In this document: positions 17,472 to 25,762 of the stretch, piece after piece | Numbering within the stretch: position 1 is the first letter of the stretch | Layout: each line of letters begins with the position of its first letter | Assembly: GCF_023824315.1 (NCBI RefSeq) | Contig: NZ_CP098732.1 | Location: 2,170,001 to 2,234,000 of the forward strand | From: Acinetobacter tibetensis | GTDB taxonomy: Bacteria > Pseudomonadota > Gammaproteobacteria > Pseudomonadales > Moraxellaceae | DNA length: 64,000 nucleotides | Direction of reading: 5' to 3' | Translations under genes and position numbers: made by a program | Notes under the pieces: generated by a model | Told to the model about the DNA's origin: nothing | What the model saw: the letters and a program-made list of their open reading frames with translations, nothing else | Databases searched by the model: none

Positions 17472-18731
17472 ATGTCTAATCTCCTCTTCAATCTGGCCTT
17501 AGAACAGGCATCCTTTCAAGAACTGTTAACAATGATGGCAGTTGCTTTGGGCTGCGGCTTAGTTATTGGATTAGAGCGAGAAAGAAGCAAACAACGTGAA
17601 AACCCAAACAGTTTTGCAGGTGTACGTTCTTTTGCCATCTGTGCCTTGATGGGCGCACTGTGTTTTTCCTTGGGCCCGATCATTGGTATTGTGGGTGCCA
17701 TGATTATTGGGGCAATAACGGTATTTTCACTTCGCAACCAAATAGATGACCCAGGTGTAACAACTGAATTAGCCTTTGTGATGACTTATTTTATCGGGGC
17801 ACTTTGTATATGGCATGCACCTTTCGCAGCAGGATTATCGGTCATACTCACCATCATTTTAATGCTAAAACACCCAATTCATGGCTTTGCTAGTCAATGG
17901 ATAACAGAGCGCGAATTTCGAGATGGTCTATTCTTACTGGCTCTGATTTTGGTTGCATTGCCGCTAACGCCCAACACGCCACTTTGGGGTCCAGTATTAA
18001 ACCCTCACATTATTCTTAAACTACTGGCTTTAATTCTTGCTGTTCAAGCACTTGCTCATATTGCAAAACGCTTACTCTCTGCCCAGAATGCACTCATTTT
18101 GTCTGCATTAGCCTCTGGTTTTGTATCAAGTACAGCCACTATTGCCAGCTTAGGTATGGAAGTGCGTGCAGGACGTGCGGAAGCAGTGCCCAATGCAGGT
18201 GCTGCATTACTATCTTGCGTAGCTACCCTTTTACAACTCCTCCTCATCGTCGCAGGGATTAATTTAAGTTGGTTCAAGCTCATTATTCTGCCGGCATTCG
18301 TAGCCATGAGTATTCTGATACTGTGGGGACTGTGGCTCATGCGTAAAACTAAACCCACTACTCCAACAGAACATCCGGATGGGCGCATGTTTAGCCTGAA
18401 AGAAGCTGCAATTATTGCAGCAACACTCACAATTATTCAGGCAGTCGTTTATGGGTTAAGTTTACTTTTAGGCGATGCAGGCTTAATTATAGGGACGCTT
18501 TTAGCATCTTTATTTGAAATCCATGCAGCAATGGCTGCAATTGTTGTACAAGGGGATCCCTCCAATCATACGCTTGTCTATGCCCTCATTTTAGGAATGG
18601 TAGCCCATGCAATCGCCAAATCTATTAATGCAAGCCTCACAGGAGGACGTAAATATGCCCTAGCCTTTGCACCTGCTCAAATTTTACATATGCTGGTTTT
18701 TATTTTGATTTTATGGTGGATGATTTCTTAA
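17472..18731 (+). CDS. MgtC/SapB family membrane protein with DUF4010
   Basis: This 419-residue inner-membrane protein is almost wholly hydrophobic, with about a dozen candidate membrane segments. The N-terminal third has the MgtC/SapB signature (GCGLVIGLERERSKQ, followed by FAGVRSFAICALMG). The rest fits DUF4010, with SALASGFVSSTATIASLG and SLFEIHAAMAAIV. Some members are suggested to be transporters or ion-homeostasis proteins; the substrate is unknown. The gene stands alone. Confidence 0.85.
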   Translation: MSNLLFNLALEQASFQELLTMMAVALGCGLVIGLERERSKQRENPNSFAGVRSFAICALMGALCFSLGPIIGIVGAMIIGAITVFSLRNQIDDPGVTTELAFVMTYFIGALCIWHAPFAAGLSVILTIILMLKHPIHGFASQWITEREFRDGLFLLALILVALPLTPNTPLWGPVLNPHIILKLLALILAVQALAHIAKRLLSAQNALILSALASGFVSSTATIASLGMEVRAGRAEAVPNAGAALLSCVATLLQLLLIVAGINLSWFKLIILPAFVAMSILILWGLWLMRKTKPTTPTEHPDGRMFSLKEAAIIAATLTIIQAVVYGLSLLLGDAGLIIGTLLASLFEIHAAMAAIVVQGDPSNHTLVYALILGMVAHAIAKSINASLTGGRKYALAFAPAQILHMLVFILILWWMIS

Positions 18732-18984
18732 ATAATTCTATGTATATTATTCACCCTATTCCATTAAAAGCAGGATTTAAACTCACATTTGGCAAAATCC
18801 TTTATTTTATAAAAATATTAATAATCAATATGTTACACATTAATTATTTTAAATGAGACTTAAATCGCATTTTAAATCGATTCATTTTTGTATTATGGTG
18901 TGATACAACCAATTATTAATTAAGAATCACTTAAAATAATAGCTGAACTTATTTCCTTATTTTCTGTTGTCAAAGGTTCGTGCA

Positions 18985-19935
18985 ATGAACGACATTGGTT
19001 TTAAAAGCTTTCATGATGCAGGACAGGCTGTTCTTAATTTTTTATATCAACGCTTTGGTTTTGGTCTTTGGATGATTACCCGTGTTGAAGGTGACGACTG
19101 GATTATCTTACAAACAGAAGATCATGCTTATGATATACATGCAGGGCAAGTCTTTAATTGGGCCGATTCATTTTGTTCTCAGATGGTCTTGAGCAATGGT
19201 CCTAAAATTGCCCCGCTATCCGATGATATCCCCGCTTATCACCAAGCACCCATTGCACAGCAACTCAAAATTAAAGCCTATATCGGTCAACCCCTAACCA
19301 AAGAAGATGGCAGCCTATTTGGAACTTTATGCGCGATTGATCCAGAACCAAAATCTGAGAGCCTTAAAGAAGAACAAAATTTAATTGAGTTACTGGGAGA
19401 TTTACTCAGTCAAATCTTACAAACTGAACTGAGAGAAATTGAGCAGACGCGTAAAAATGAACGTTTACAAGCCGAAGCACTCCGTGATCCACTCACAGGT
19501 CTGTATAACCGTCGGGCTTGGGATCAGTTTATCCTTGCTGAAGAAGAACGCTGCCAACTCTATGGACATCCCGCCACAGTATTTATGTTAGATTTAAACG
19601 ATCTCAAATTCATAAATGATATGCACGGACATGCGGCTGGTGATGAACTCATTCGTCAAACAGCGGTCGTTTTAACTGAAAGTTGCCGTAATACCGATAT
19701 CATTGCACGTCTGGGTGGAGATGAATTTGCAATATTAACCGTAGAAAATGACTTAGAATCTTCCCAAGCTCACCAAAAACGAATCCTTCAAAACCTACAG
19801 GCAAAACAAATTAGTGCAGCAATTGGCTTCGCGCAACGTGACCCAAGTGATGGCATTCTTACTGCCTGCTTACAAGCCGACAAAAACATGTACCAAGATA
19901 AACTCAAGCGCAACTACGGCCTAAATGGACTCTAA
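18985..19935 (+). CDS. Diguanylate cyclase with GAF domain
   Basis: The soluble protein of 316 residues makes the second messenger c-di-GMP. An N-terminal GAF-like domain spans about residues 10-140, with IKAYIGQPLTKEDGSLFGTLCAID. The GGDEF domain spans about 160-315, with DPLTGLYNRRAWD and an intact ARLGGDEFAIL active site. RNTD lies five residues before GGDEF and is a good inhibitory I-site, so product feedback is expected. The ATG at 18985 follows AAAGG by eight bases; the frame also opens at a TTG at 18967. The 3' end overlaps the convergent trmO gene by 15 bases. Confidence 0.92.
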   Translation: MNDIGFKSFHDAGQAVLNFLYQRFGFGLWMITRVEGDDWIILQTEDHAYDIHAGQVFNWADSFCSQMVLSNGPKIAPLSDDIPAYHQAPIAQQLKIKAYIGQPLTKEDGSLFGTLCAIDPEPKSESLKEEQNLIELLGDLLSQILQTELREIEQTRKNERLQAEALRDPLTGLYNRRAWDQFILAEEERCQLYGHPATVFMLDLNDLKFINDMHGHAAGDELIRQTAVVLTESCRNTDIIARLGGDEFAILTVENDLESSQAHQKRILQNLQAKQISAAIGFAQRDPSDGILTACLQADKNMYQDKLKRNYGLNGL

Positions 19936-20637
19936 GGTAATCACCTCTAAGCTTTGACCTTGAATGACAAAACTTACATCTAGCTGAGCAAATTTCATTT
20001 TATAAATTCGCTCACTATCTTCCTGATAAGCTGGTCTTGGGTCTAATGACAATACCTGATCTAATTCTTCAAATCGTGCTTGAGTTGTAAACTGCTGTGC
20101 CAACAATCGCTGCTTTTCTAATAGGGCTAACTCGGACCAATGTACGTTCATTCGTGTTGGTTCTTGTTGCGCATAACCACTTTGCGCCTCAAATACAGCA
20201 TCAGAATAATGAATATAGGGTTTAATATCTAGAATGGGGGTTCCATCTAACAAATCACTCCCTGTGAGATAAACTCTGACAGACTTCCCCTCTTTTTTTA
20301 CCGCTTGTAACTGTACAACAGATAATCCTATCGGTGCAGGTCGATACATGCTACGTGTCGCAAAAACCCCTATTTTCTTATTTCCCCCCAAACGTGGTGG
20401 ACGAACTTGCGCACGGAACTGGTCTTTTTTATGCTGATTCTTATTGTCATGAAACTGCCAGACTAGCCATAGATGACTAAATTCTTCAATCCCTTCAAAT
20501 GCAGCCAGATCATTATAAGGCGCTTGCATCTCTATATAAGACTGCACTTGAACCAAATTGGGCTGTCGTGGAATTCCAAATTTTTCCTGATACGGTGAGT
20601 GCATAATTCCAATAATGGGGAGCTGAATTTCAGACAT
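19921..20637 (-). CDS. trmO: tRNA m6t6A37 methyltransferase TrmO (TsaA/YaeB family)
   Basis: TrmO methylates N6-threonylcarbamoyladenosine at position 37 of some tRNAs, using S-adenosylmethionine. The protein of 238 residues has the family start (PIIGIMHSPYQEKFGIPRQP), the RPPRLGGNKKIGVFATRS block, and RPAPIGLSVVQL and GSDLLDGTPILDIKPY, followed by the C-terminal domain with DPRPAY. The ATG at 20637 is preferred; an in-frame TTG lies upstream at 20661. It runs convergently into the diguanylate cyclase gene. Confidence 0.9.
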   Translation of the reverse strand: MSEIQLPIIGIMHSPYQEKFGIPRQPNLVQVQSYIEMQAPYNDLAAFEGIEEFSHLWLVWQFHDNKNQHKKDQFRAQVRPPRLGGNKKIGVFATRSMYRPAPIGLSVVQLQAVKKEGKSVRVYLTGSDLLDGTPILDIKPYIHYSDAVFEAQSGYAQQEPTRMNVHWSELALLEKQRLLAQQFTTQARFEELDQVLSLDPRPAYQEDSERIYKMKFAQLDVSFVIQGQSLEVITLESI

Positions 20638-20742
20638 AATCACTTTTTCTGATAAGTTCAATTAAATATATTCAGTTTATCGAGAATGATTTTAGATTAG
20701 AATAGCAAGCTGTTCTAATTTGATAATTTATTGAGACCTTTC

Positions 20743-21522
20743 ATGGCTGCTTTTAACGTCGAAAAGATTACTCACGTACACCACTGGAATGACACGCTCT
20801 TCAGTTTTAAGACGACACGTGACACCGCATTACGTTTTAAAAATGGTCAATTTGTGATGATTGGTCTTGAAGTCAATGGTAAGCCACTTATGCGTGCTTA
20901 CTCTATTGCAAGTGCAAATTATGAAGAAGAGCTTGAGTTTTTCTCAATTAAAGTACCCGATGGTCCTTTAACTTCTATTTTACAACAAGTCAAAGTTGGT
21001 GATGAACTTTTAGTTTCTAAAAAACCAACAGGTACATTGGTTCTTGATGACTTAAACCCAGGTAAGAATTTGTATCTTCTTTCTTCAGGTACAGGTCTTG
21101 CACCATTCTTGTCGACTATTCGTGACCCTGAAACGTACGAACGCTTTGAAAAAGTCATTGTTGTACACGGTACACGCTTCATTTCTGAATTGGCTTACCA
21201 AGACCTTATTCTGAATGAGTTACCAAACAACGAATTTTTCGAAGAACTTGGCATTAAAGACAAGTTAGTGTACTACCCAACTGTGACTCGCGAAGAATAT
21301 CCAAACCAAGGACGTGTTACCACAGTCATTGAAACTGGCGAAATTTTTGAAAAGATTGGTTTACCACGTTTCAATCCAGAAACTGACCGTGCAATGCTTT
21401 GTGGTAGCCCAGCATTCCTTGATGATGTCGCTGCACTTTTAGATCAACATGGTCTTAAAGAATCACCACGTATGGGTGTTCTTGGTGATTATGTGATTGA
21501 ACGCGCATTTGTTGAGAAATAA
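20743..21522 (+). CDS. fpr: Ferredoxin-NADP reductase
   Basis: This FAD enzyme moves electrons between NADPH and ferredoxin or flavodoxin and often serves oxidative-stress and Fe-S repair needs. In 259 residues there is the FAD motif RAYSIASANYEE, the nucleotide-binding LSSGTGLAPFLSTIRD, the VVHGTR motif, and the C-terminal MLCGSPAFLDD with a terminal VIERAFVEK as in bacterial Fpr. The ATG at 20743 is used; a TTG lies 12 bases upstream in frame. The gene is followed by a strong terminator. Confidence 0.93.
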   Translation: MAAFNVEKITHVHHWNDTLFSFKTTRDTALRFKNGQFVMIGLEVNGKPLMRAYSIASANYEEELEFFSIKVPDGPLTSILQQVKVGDELLVSKKPTGTLVLDDLNPGKNLYLLSSGTGLAPFLSTIRDPETYERFEKVIVVHGTRFISELAYQDLILNELPNNEFFEELGIKDKLVYYPTVTREEYPNQGRVTTVIETGEIFEKIGLPRFNPETDRAMLCGSPAFLDDVAALLDQHGLKESPRMGVLGDYVIERAFVEK

Positions 21523-21536
21523 TCCTCTTTTCAAGT

Positions 21537-21568
21537 TAAAACCGAGGAAATCCCTCGGTTTTTTTTAT
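21537..21568 (+). terminator. Terminator behind fpr
   Basis: AAACCGAGG pairs with CCTCGGTTT, and a run of eight T follows. Confidence 0.9.
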
Positions 21569-21660
21569 TTTTCAGTAAGTTAATTTTTACCTAAAATGTA
21601 CAATTTTTAACCCAAAGCGCAAAATTTCGTCATAAACTCCAATAAATCGACTAAAAAGTG

Positions 21661-21716
21661 TTGTCGAGATCAACAAAAGTACCTATAATTCGAATCAAGA
21701 ACAGACAGGTCTGTCT
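21661..21716 (+). promoter_or_regulatory. Strong promoter with palindrome at the start site
   Basis: TTGTCG (21661-21666), a 17-base spacer and a perfect TATAAT (21684-21689) form a strong sigma-70 promoter with a start near 21696. The palindrome AGACAG-GT-CTGTCT (21703-21716) follows at once, with outer arms AGAAC / GTTCT set off by one extra base on each side. The position suits a TetR-family operator, but it could instead be a 5' RNA stem. Confidence 0.7.
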
Positions 21717-21932
21717 AGTTCTATATGTGACTTTGTTGAGCTGATGTAATTTATAATCAATCCAGAGGGTACTTTATAATAATTATAATAAACGATATAA
21801 GAAAGGAGATTCTAAGCTCCTCTAAAACATTAATATTTTAGACAGCTTCTGCTCGGGGCCGGCTAAAATATTAATATCAGGGAACTATCAGCGAGGCGTG
21901 AATACCATTTATGGTATTCACGCTTTTTTATT
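21696..21932 (+). ncRNA. Candidate structured small RNA
   Basis: The stretch between the promoter and the terminator is about 235 nt and contains no usable reading frame: the ATGs at 21725 and 21744 are followed at once by stop codons. It holds a GGAG/CTCC hairpin (about 21805-21820). ATTAATATTTTAG (21829-21841) can pair perfectly over 13 bases with CTAAAATATTAAT (21863-21875), or instead with CTAAAA at 21822-21827. It ends in an 11-pair stem (GCGTGAATACC / GGTATTCACGC) followed by six T. Two exclusive stems suggest a switch or attenuator-like RNA. I recognise no known family. Confidence 0.55.
21896..21931 (+). terminator. Strong terminator of the candidate small RNA
   Basis: GCGTGAATACC, loop ATTTAT, then GGTATTCACGC and a T run. 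The T run exists only on the plus strand, so it does not serve the convergent tetR gene. Confidence 0.88.
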
Positions 21933-21980
21933 TAGATGCCTGCTCTAATTACTTCACTTATCCGTTAAATGGAAGTCTAT

Positions 21981-22547
21981 TTAGACTTCCATAAGCTCAA
22001 GCTGAATCAGCTTATAGACTCGTTTCCAATACTCATCAATTTTAACTAAATTCTTGTCCATTTGAGCTTGTATGGTCATACCATCCAAAATACTTGCCAA
22101 TAGGCTAGCAAGCTGAAAAGACTGGGTGATCCCTAATTTTTCCAGTGCAACCCGGATACGTTCAGTCAACCACTCTTTGTATTCCATTGCAGGTTGCATG
22201 GTTGAAGGATAAACCTTGGAAACCTCCTCAACTGCTTTTTGAAACATACATCCATTAAAATCGTCCATCTGAAACCAAGCGTGGTACCAGTAAAAAATGG
22301 TTTTAATATGGTCTAAATATTCTTCAGCCCGACACTGAGCAATTGCTGCATCTAAAGATTCTTGTAAGTTCATATTTCTACGGTGTAAGCACTCTTCAAT
22401 TAGTTTCGCTTTAGAAGGAAAATATTTATAGAATGTCATTTTAGCGACACCCGATTCACTAATAATTCGATCAATCCCAATCGAGTTATAGCTATAAGAA
22501 TTGAAAAGATGAAGCGCAGTACTAATAATGTCGTCTTTTTTGGACAT
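21981..22547 (-). CDS. TetR/AcrR family transcriptional regulator
   Basis: The 188-residue protein has an N-terminal helix-turn-helix of TetR type (IISTALHLFNSYSYNSIGID, followed by SGVAKMTFYKYFPSKAKLIEE). A C-terminal ligand domain of about 130 residues contains a Cys in FNGCMFQKAVEEV, as in regulators of detoxification or lipid genes. It is divergent from the haem-oxygenase-like gene. The palindromes at 22675-22692 and 21703-21716 are its candidate sites. A GGAAGTC/GACTTCC hairpin (21971-21990) overlaps its stop codon. The ligand is unknown. Confidence 0.9.
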   Translation of the reverse strand: MSKKDDIISTALHLFNSYSYNSIGIDRIISESGVAKMTFYKYFPSKAKLIEECLHRRNMNLQESLDAAIAQCRAEEYLDHIKTIFYWYHAWFQMDDFNGCMFQKAVEEVSKVYPSTMQPAMEYKEWLTERIRVALEKLGITQSFQLASLLASILDGMTIQAQMDKNLVKIDEYWKRVYKLIQLELMEV

Positions 22548-22674
22548 GCTATTTACCTACCAAACTTATCTTTAAGCAGAAGTGGGTCAAAATGAAATAA
22601 AAAAAGGGCATCTTTTTTAAATAAAAAACATATGAGTTACATTATATCATTATTTAAATGTGATGACTGAGTTG

Positions 22675-22692
22675 ATACGTAAAGTTTCGTAT
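22675..22692. promoter_or_regulatory. Candidate TetR operator between the divergent genes
   Basis: ATACGTAAAGTTTCGTAT matches its own reverse complement at 14 of 18 positions. A TATAAT lies at 22703-22708 on the plus strand, so the site would overlap the promoter of the downstream pair. Assignment to the neighbouring TetR is inference. Confidence 0.45.
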
Positions 22693-22806
22693 GTGTCTAT
22701 TCTATAATAATAAATCAATAAAAGTGAAGCATGCTGTGTAAATCTTTATAGCATATTTAACTTTTTTTTAATATGATTAAATCATTCAAAATCTGACATC
22801 TCGAAC

Positions 22807-23646
22807 ATGAGTACACTTGCTTTTACACAATCAGAAAATGCGCGATTGGAAGCTTTAAATTTTATTCGGCATTCGGTGGAACCATCTCTATGGCATCGGC
22901 ATATCGAGCAAGTGAACACACTCAAACAGTACAGTCTTCAACATCCATTATTTCAACAAAAAATTCTAGAACGCTTACATAACCAAGCGCTTTCACTTGA
23001 GCAGCTCAAGTTAATTCATATCAATTATTTCGCCGCAATTGTCAAAGTCTTTACCGATGCATTAAGTATGCTCATCTATCAAGCGTACCAACTAGAACAG
23101 CACCCAAACATTCATAGGCAGCAGCGTATTCATGCGAAGGCCTATGCACGTTACCTATTGTCGTTAAACCTGATTGATGAGTTAGGTTTTAACACCTATC
23201 AATTACCACTCAGTTCTCCAAGTAAATCGCATTTGGTTTATTTCATGGAATTACTTCAAGCTTTAGAGATTGATCCATTTAATGAACAAGAAGTATGTAA
23301 TGAAGCGTACGAACTTGATCAGTTTATTCAATCACATTTAGACTCATACGAGCACTTGCTATTAATTTTAGCCTGTGCAGAATTACAAGTGATTAAATAT
23401 AGCGAAGCATTACGTATCAATTTAGAGAAATATGATTCGCGCTTAACTGAAGGTTATTATGATTGCCACGGTATTGTTGATCATACAAATAGATTAGCCA
23501 ATGATGATAATCATGAAGATGATATTTGGTCGCTTTTCACCCAAAGTTACCAAGGCATTCAAAGCAACGAATATCAGACTGTGGTACAGGAATATCTAGA
23601 TCTTTGGGCAAAGTTTTGGAACAAAATGCATCTACTCAGTACATAA
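22807..23646 (+). CDS. Haem-oxygenase-like (HDO-type) putative iron redox enzyme
   Basis: This all-helical protein of 279 residues fits the iron-containing redox enzyme / haem-oxygenase-like diiron family (relatives include UndA and BesC). Candidate metal ligands are the His/Glu residues in LSLEQLKLIHINYFAAIVKV, the DELGF ... SKSHLVYFMELLQAL block near residues 137-162, and the C-terminal YYDCHGIVDHTN and NHEDDIWSLF. This His...Asp-x-x-His spacing recalls the family. No membrane segment is seen. It leads a likely two-gene unit with the DUF2071 gene and is divergent from tetR. The assignment rests on pattern only; the reaction is not known. Confidence 0.6.
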   Translation: MSTLAFTQSENARLEALNFIRHSVEPSLWHRHIEQVNTLKQYSLQHPLFQQKILERLHNQALSLEQLKLIHINYFAAIVKVFTDALSMLIYQAYQLEQHPNIHRQQRIHAKAYARYLLSLNLIDELGFNTYQLPLSSPSKSHLVYFMELLQALEIDPFNEQEVCNEAYELDQFIQSHLDSYEHLLLILACAELQVIKYSEALRINLEKYDSRLTEGYYDCHGIVDHTNRLANDDNHEDDIWSLFTQSYQGIQSNEYQTVVQEYLDLWAKFWNKMHLLST

Positions 23647-23753
23647 TTTTATCTTGCCATGTTCACATCGACATATCTTTGGTCGATGGCTTTACGGCAT
23701 AAGCGACTTTACTTAGAATAACCACAATTACAATAAACTTTCTAAAAAAATCA

Positions 23754-24542
23754 ATGGTTTTTCCCAATCTAAAATTTGAAGATTTTTTACATCCACGCCC
23801 GAAACCGACTGGCATTGATGTGCAATGTAAATTACAACATTTTGCAATCATTACCTATGCCATTGACCCAGCATGCTTTAACGACATCATCCCGCCTCGA
23901 TTTAAGCTTGATACCATCGAATATCAAGGTAAAGAGCAAGTACTCATGTCAGTTGTGCCATTTATCAATGTGGATTTTAGCTCTGCTGTTTTTCCTTTTC
24001 CCAATTTCAGCATGGGACAAACCGATTACCGCGTCTATGTTATAGATCAGCACACGCAAGAACGTTGCGTTTGGTTTTTAGGAACCACGTTAGATTCATG
24101 GACACTCATTGTCCCTCGCTATTTATGGCAACTTCCTTGGCAGTCCGCAGTATTCAATTTTGAATGTCATCAAGATGAGTACGGCTACTACAAGCAATAT
24201 AAGATGCAAACCCAGTCGGCATGGGCAAATGCTGAATTACAACTCACACAATCCAAAGATGACCCTTGGAATTATACAGGCTTCCCAGATCTAGAAAGTC
24301 ATTTGGTTTATCTGACTCATCCTCTCGCAGGTTTTTATCATCGTCGTGATGGTAAATTAGGGACTTATCGCGTTTGGCATGATCGTCTACAGTTAAAACC
24401 AGCTCAATTGCTTCATGCAAAATTTGACTTACTTGATCGACTGAATTGGGTTTCCTTTGAAGATCAACTGAATCCTTATAGTGTACTAATTGAACCGATC
24501 AATGAATTCACCATTTATCTGCCGCCACAAGTCATTCAGTGA
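23754..24542 (+). CDS. DUF2071 family protein (acetoacetate decarboxylase-like fold)
   Basis: The 262-residue protein resembles DUF2071/YqjF-like proteins, which share the acetoacetate decarboxylase-like beta fold. The N-terminus places a Cys in GIDVQCKLQHFAIITY. The core has VPFINVDFSS, TDYRVYVID, FLGTTLDS and LAGFYHRRDGKLGTYRVWH, and it ends in INEFTIYLPP. It follows the putative iron enzyme by 107 bases, a gap that holds a small hairpin (23666-23688) but no terminator, so cotranscription is likely. The chemistry is unknown, and a Schiff-base lysine could not be assigned by eye. Confidence 0.72.
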   Translation: MVFPNLKFEDFLHPRPKPTGIDVQCKLQHFAIITYAIDPACFNDIIPPRFKLDTIEYQGKEQVLMSVVPFINVDFSSAVFPFPNFSMGQTDYRVYVIDQHTQERCVWFLGTTLDSWTLIVPRYLWQLPWQSAVFNFECHQDEYGYYKQYKMQTQSAWANAELQLTQSKDDPWNYTGFPDLESHLVYLTHPLAGFYHRRDGKLGTYRVWHDRLQLKPAQLLHAKFDLLDRLNWVSFEDQLNPYSVLIEPINEFTIYLPPQVIQ

Positions 24543-24547
24543 AATAA

Positions 24548-24571
24548 AAAGAGAGCATAGCGCTCTCTTTA
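24548..24571. terminator. Bidirectional terminator
   Basis: AAAGAGAGC pairs with GCTCTCTTT. It lies between the convergent DUF2071 and CDF transporter genes. Confidence 0.8.
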
Positions 24572-24575
24572 CTCA

Positions 24576-25214
24576 TTAACACTCTTCTAAGTTACTCACA
24601 GTTTTACTGCTATTACGCTCTGCCAATGCCTGTTTAATGACACGATAACCGCCTGTTAAACCGAGAATTGACATAATTAAAGCCACAATTAAATCAGGAA
24701 TTAAGCTGCCTGTGCCAAACACACCAATTGCAGCAAAAATCACGGCAATATTACCAATCGCATCATTACGGCTACACAACCAAACCGATTGCATATTGGC
24801 ATCGCCATCACGAAAAGCATATAAAATAAAAGCTGAAATCACGTTCGCAATTAAAGCTAAAACACCAATCATCCCCATCGTAATGGCTTCGGGAGGAATA
24901 CCTTGAATATAGCTATACGCTGTTTTTGTGATAACGATTAGGCCAAAACTCGCCATCGTCAAACCTTTCAGTAACGCAACAGTGGCACGCCAATATAAAC
25001 TTGCACCCAACACCGCTAGTGAAATGGCGTAATTGACTGCATCACCAAAAAAATCGAGTGAATCTGCCCAAAGTGCTGAAGAGTGCGCATACGCCCCACC
25101 GATCAGTTCAACAAAAAACATTGTCAGGTTAATAATCAGTGCAATCCATAAAGCTGTTCTAAATTTACTATTGGGTTTGACTGGTGCGGGTTCATGACTA
25201 CAGCTACAAGCCAT
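24576..25214 (-). CDS. Cation transporter, CDF family (cadmium/lead/zinc type)
   Basis: This 212-residue inner-membrane protein has about six hydrophobic segments. It has the CDF metal-site motif in segment 2 (HSSALWADSLDFFGDAVNY) and segment 5 (SVWLCSRNDAIGNI). The N-terminus MACSCSHEP may bind metal. The chain lacks the long cytoplasmic C-terminal domain of full-length CDF exporters and so is a short form. The second ATG (25214) lies seven bases after AAGGAG and is used. It is divergent from a CadR-type regulator, with a MerR-type long-spacer promoter between them, which points to metal-induced efflux. Confidence 0.85.
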   Translation of the reverse strand: MACSCSHEPAPVKPNSKFRTALWIALIINLTMFFVELIGGAYAHSSALWADSLDFFGDAVNYAISLAVLGASLYWRATVALLKGLTMASFGLIVITKTAYSYIQGIPPEAITMGMIGVLALIANVISAFILYAFRDGDANMQSVWLCSRNDAIGNIAVIFAAIGVFGTGSLIPDLIVALIMSILGLTGGYRVIKQALAERNSSKTVSNLEEC

Positions 25215-25243
25215 TTCCATACTCCTTGATCTATATTATGCTT

Positions 25244-25274
25244 ATTTAAAACTATGGACTCGCTCTAAGGTCAA
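25244..25274 (-). promoter_or_regulatory. MerR-type operator/promoter of the CDF gene
   Basis: On the minus strand TTGACC and TTAAAT are 19 bases apart, the overlong spacing used by MerR activators. The spacer contains an imperfect dyad (ACCTTAGA ... TCCATAGT). Confidence 0.65.
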
Positions 25275-25277
25275 GCC

Positions 25278-25682
25278 ATGCAGCATTATTTAATCCACCA
25301 ACTCGCAAAAAAAACGCAATTACCTGTTGATACAGTACGCTTTTATGAAAAAAAGCATTTGATTATTCCTAGCTACCGTGCCGAAAATAATTATAAATAT
25401 TATGATGAAGCAACCTTAAAACGGCTGCAATTTATCAAACAGTGCCGCGGCTTGGACATGTCACTTGCCGAAATTCAACAATTGATTGATCTCATTAAAC
25501 AACCACAACAAGGGTGCCAAGTTGTCGATCAAATGATCGAACAGCATATTTTACAAGTGGAAAAAAACATTGCCGAATTGATCTCATTTCAAAGCCAGTT
25601 ACAGGAACTACGTCAATCCTGTTCCAGCAATACCACCATTGATCACTGTCAGATTTTGAAAAATCTAGGTTTATCAGAATAA
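25278..25682 (+). CDS. cadR: Cd(II)/Pb(II)-responsive MerR regulator, CadR/PbrR type
   Basis: The 134-residue dimeric regulator has a MerR helix-turn-helix (IHQLAKKTQLPVDTVRFYEK), a coiled-coil dimer helix, and three Cys in the CadR/PbrR positions: one after the second helix (QQGCQVV, about residue 78) and two in the C-terminal loop (QSCSSN and DHCQIL). This pattern indicates soft divalent metals such as cadmium or lead. It is divergent from the CDF exporter it presumably activates. Confidence 0.88.
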   Translation: MQHYLIHQLAKKTQLPVDTVRFYEKKHLIIPSYRAENNYKYYDEATLKRLQFIKQCRGLDMSLAEIQQLIDLIKQPQQGCQVVDQMIEQHILQVEKNIAELISFQSQLQELRQSCSSNTTIDHCQILKNLGLSE

Positions 25683-25762
25683 AACCGACTAATTTACTGG
25701 GTTGAATCCTTTTTTTATATCCATACAATAAAGACATATTATTTGTATGCCTTTATTTTGTC

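Noticed and set aside
21804..21841. Leader peptide after AAAGGAG in the candidate small RNA
   Set aside because: The only in-frame start would be ATT, and the peptide would be about ten residues. The GGAG is better explained as one arm of a hairpin.
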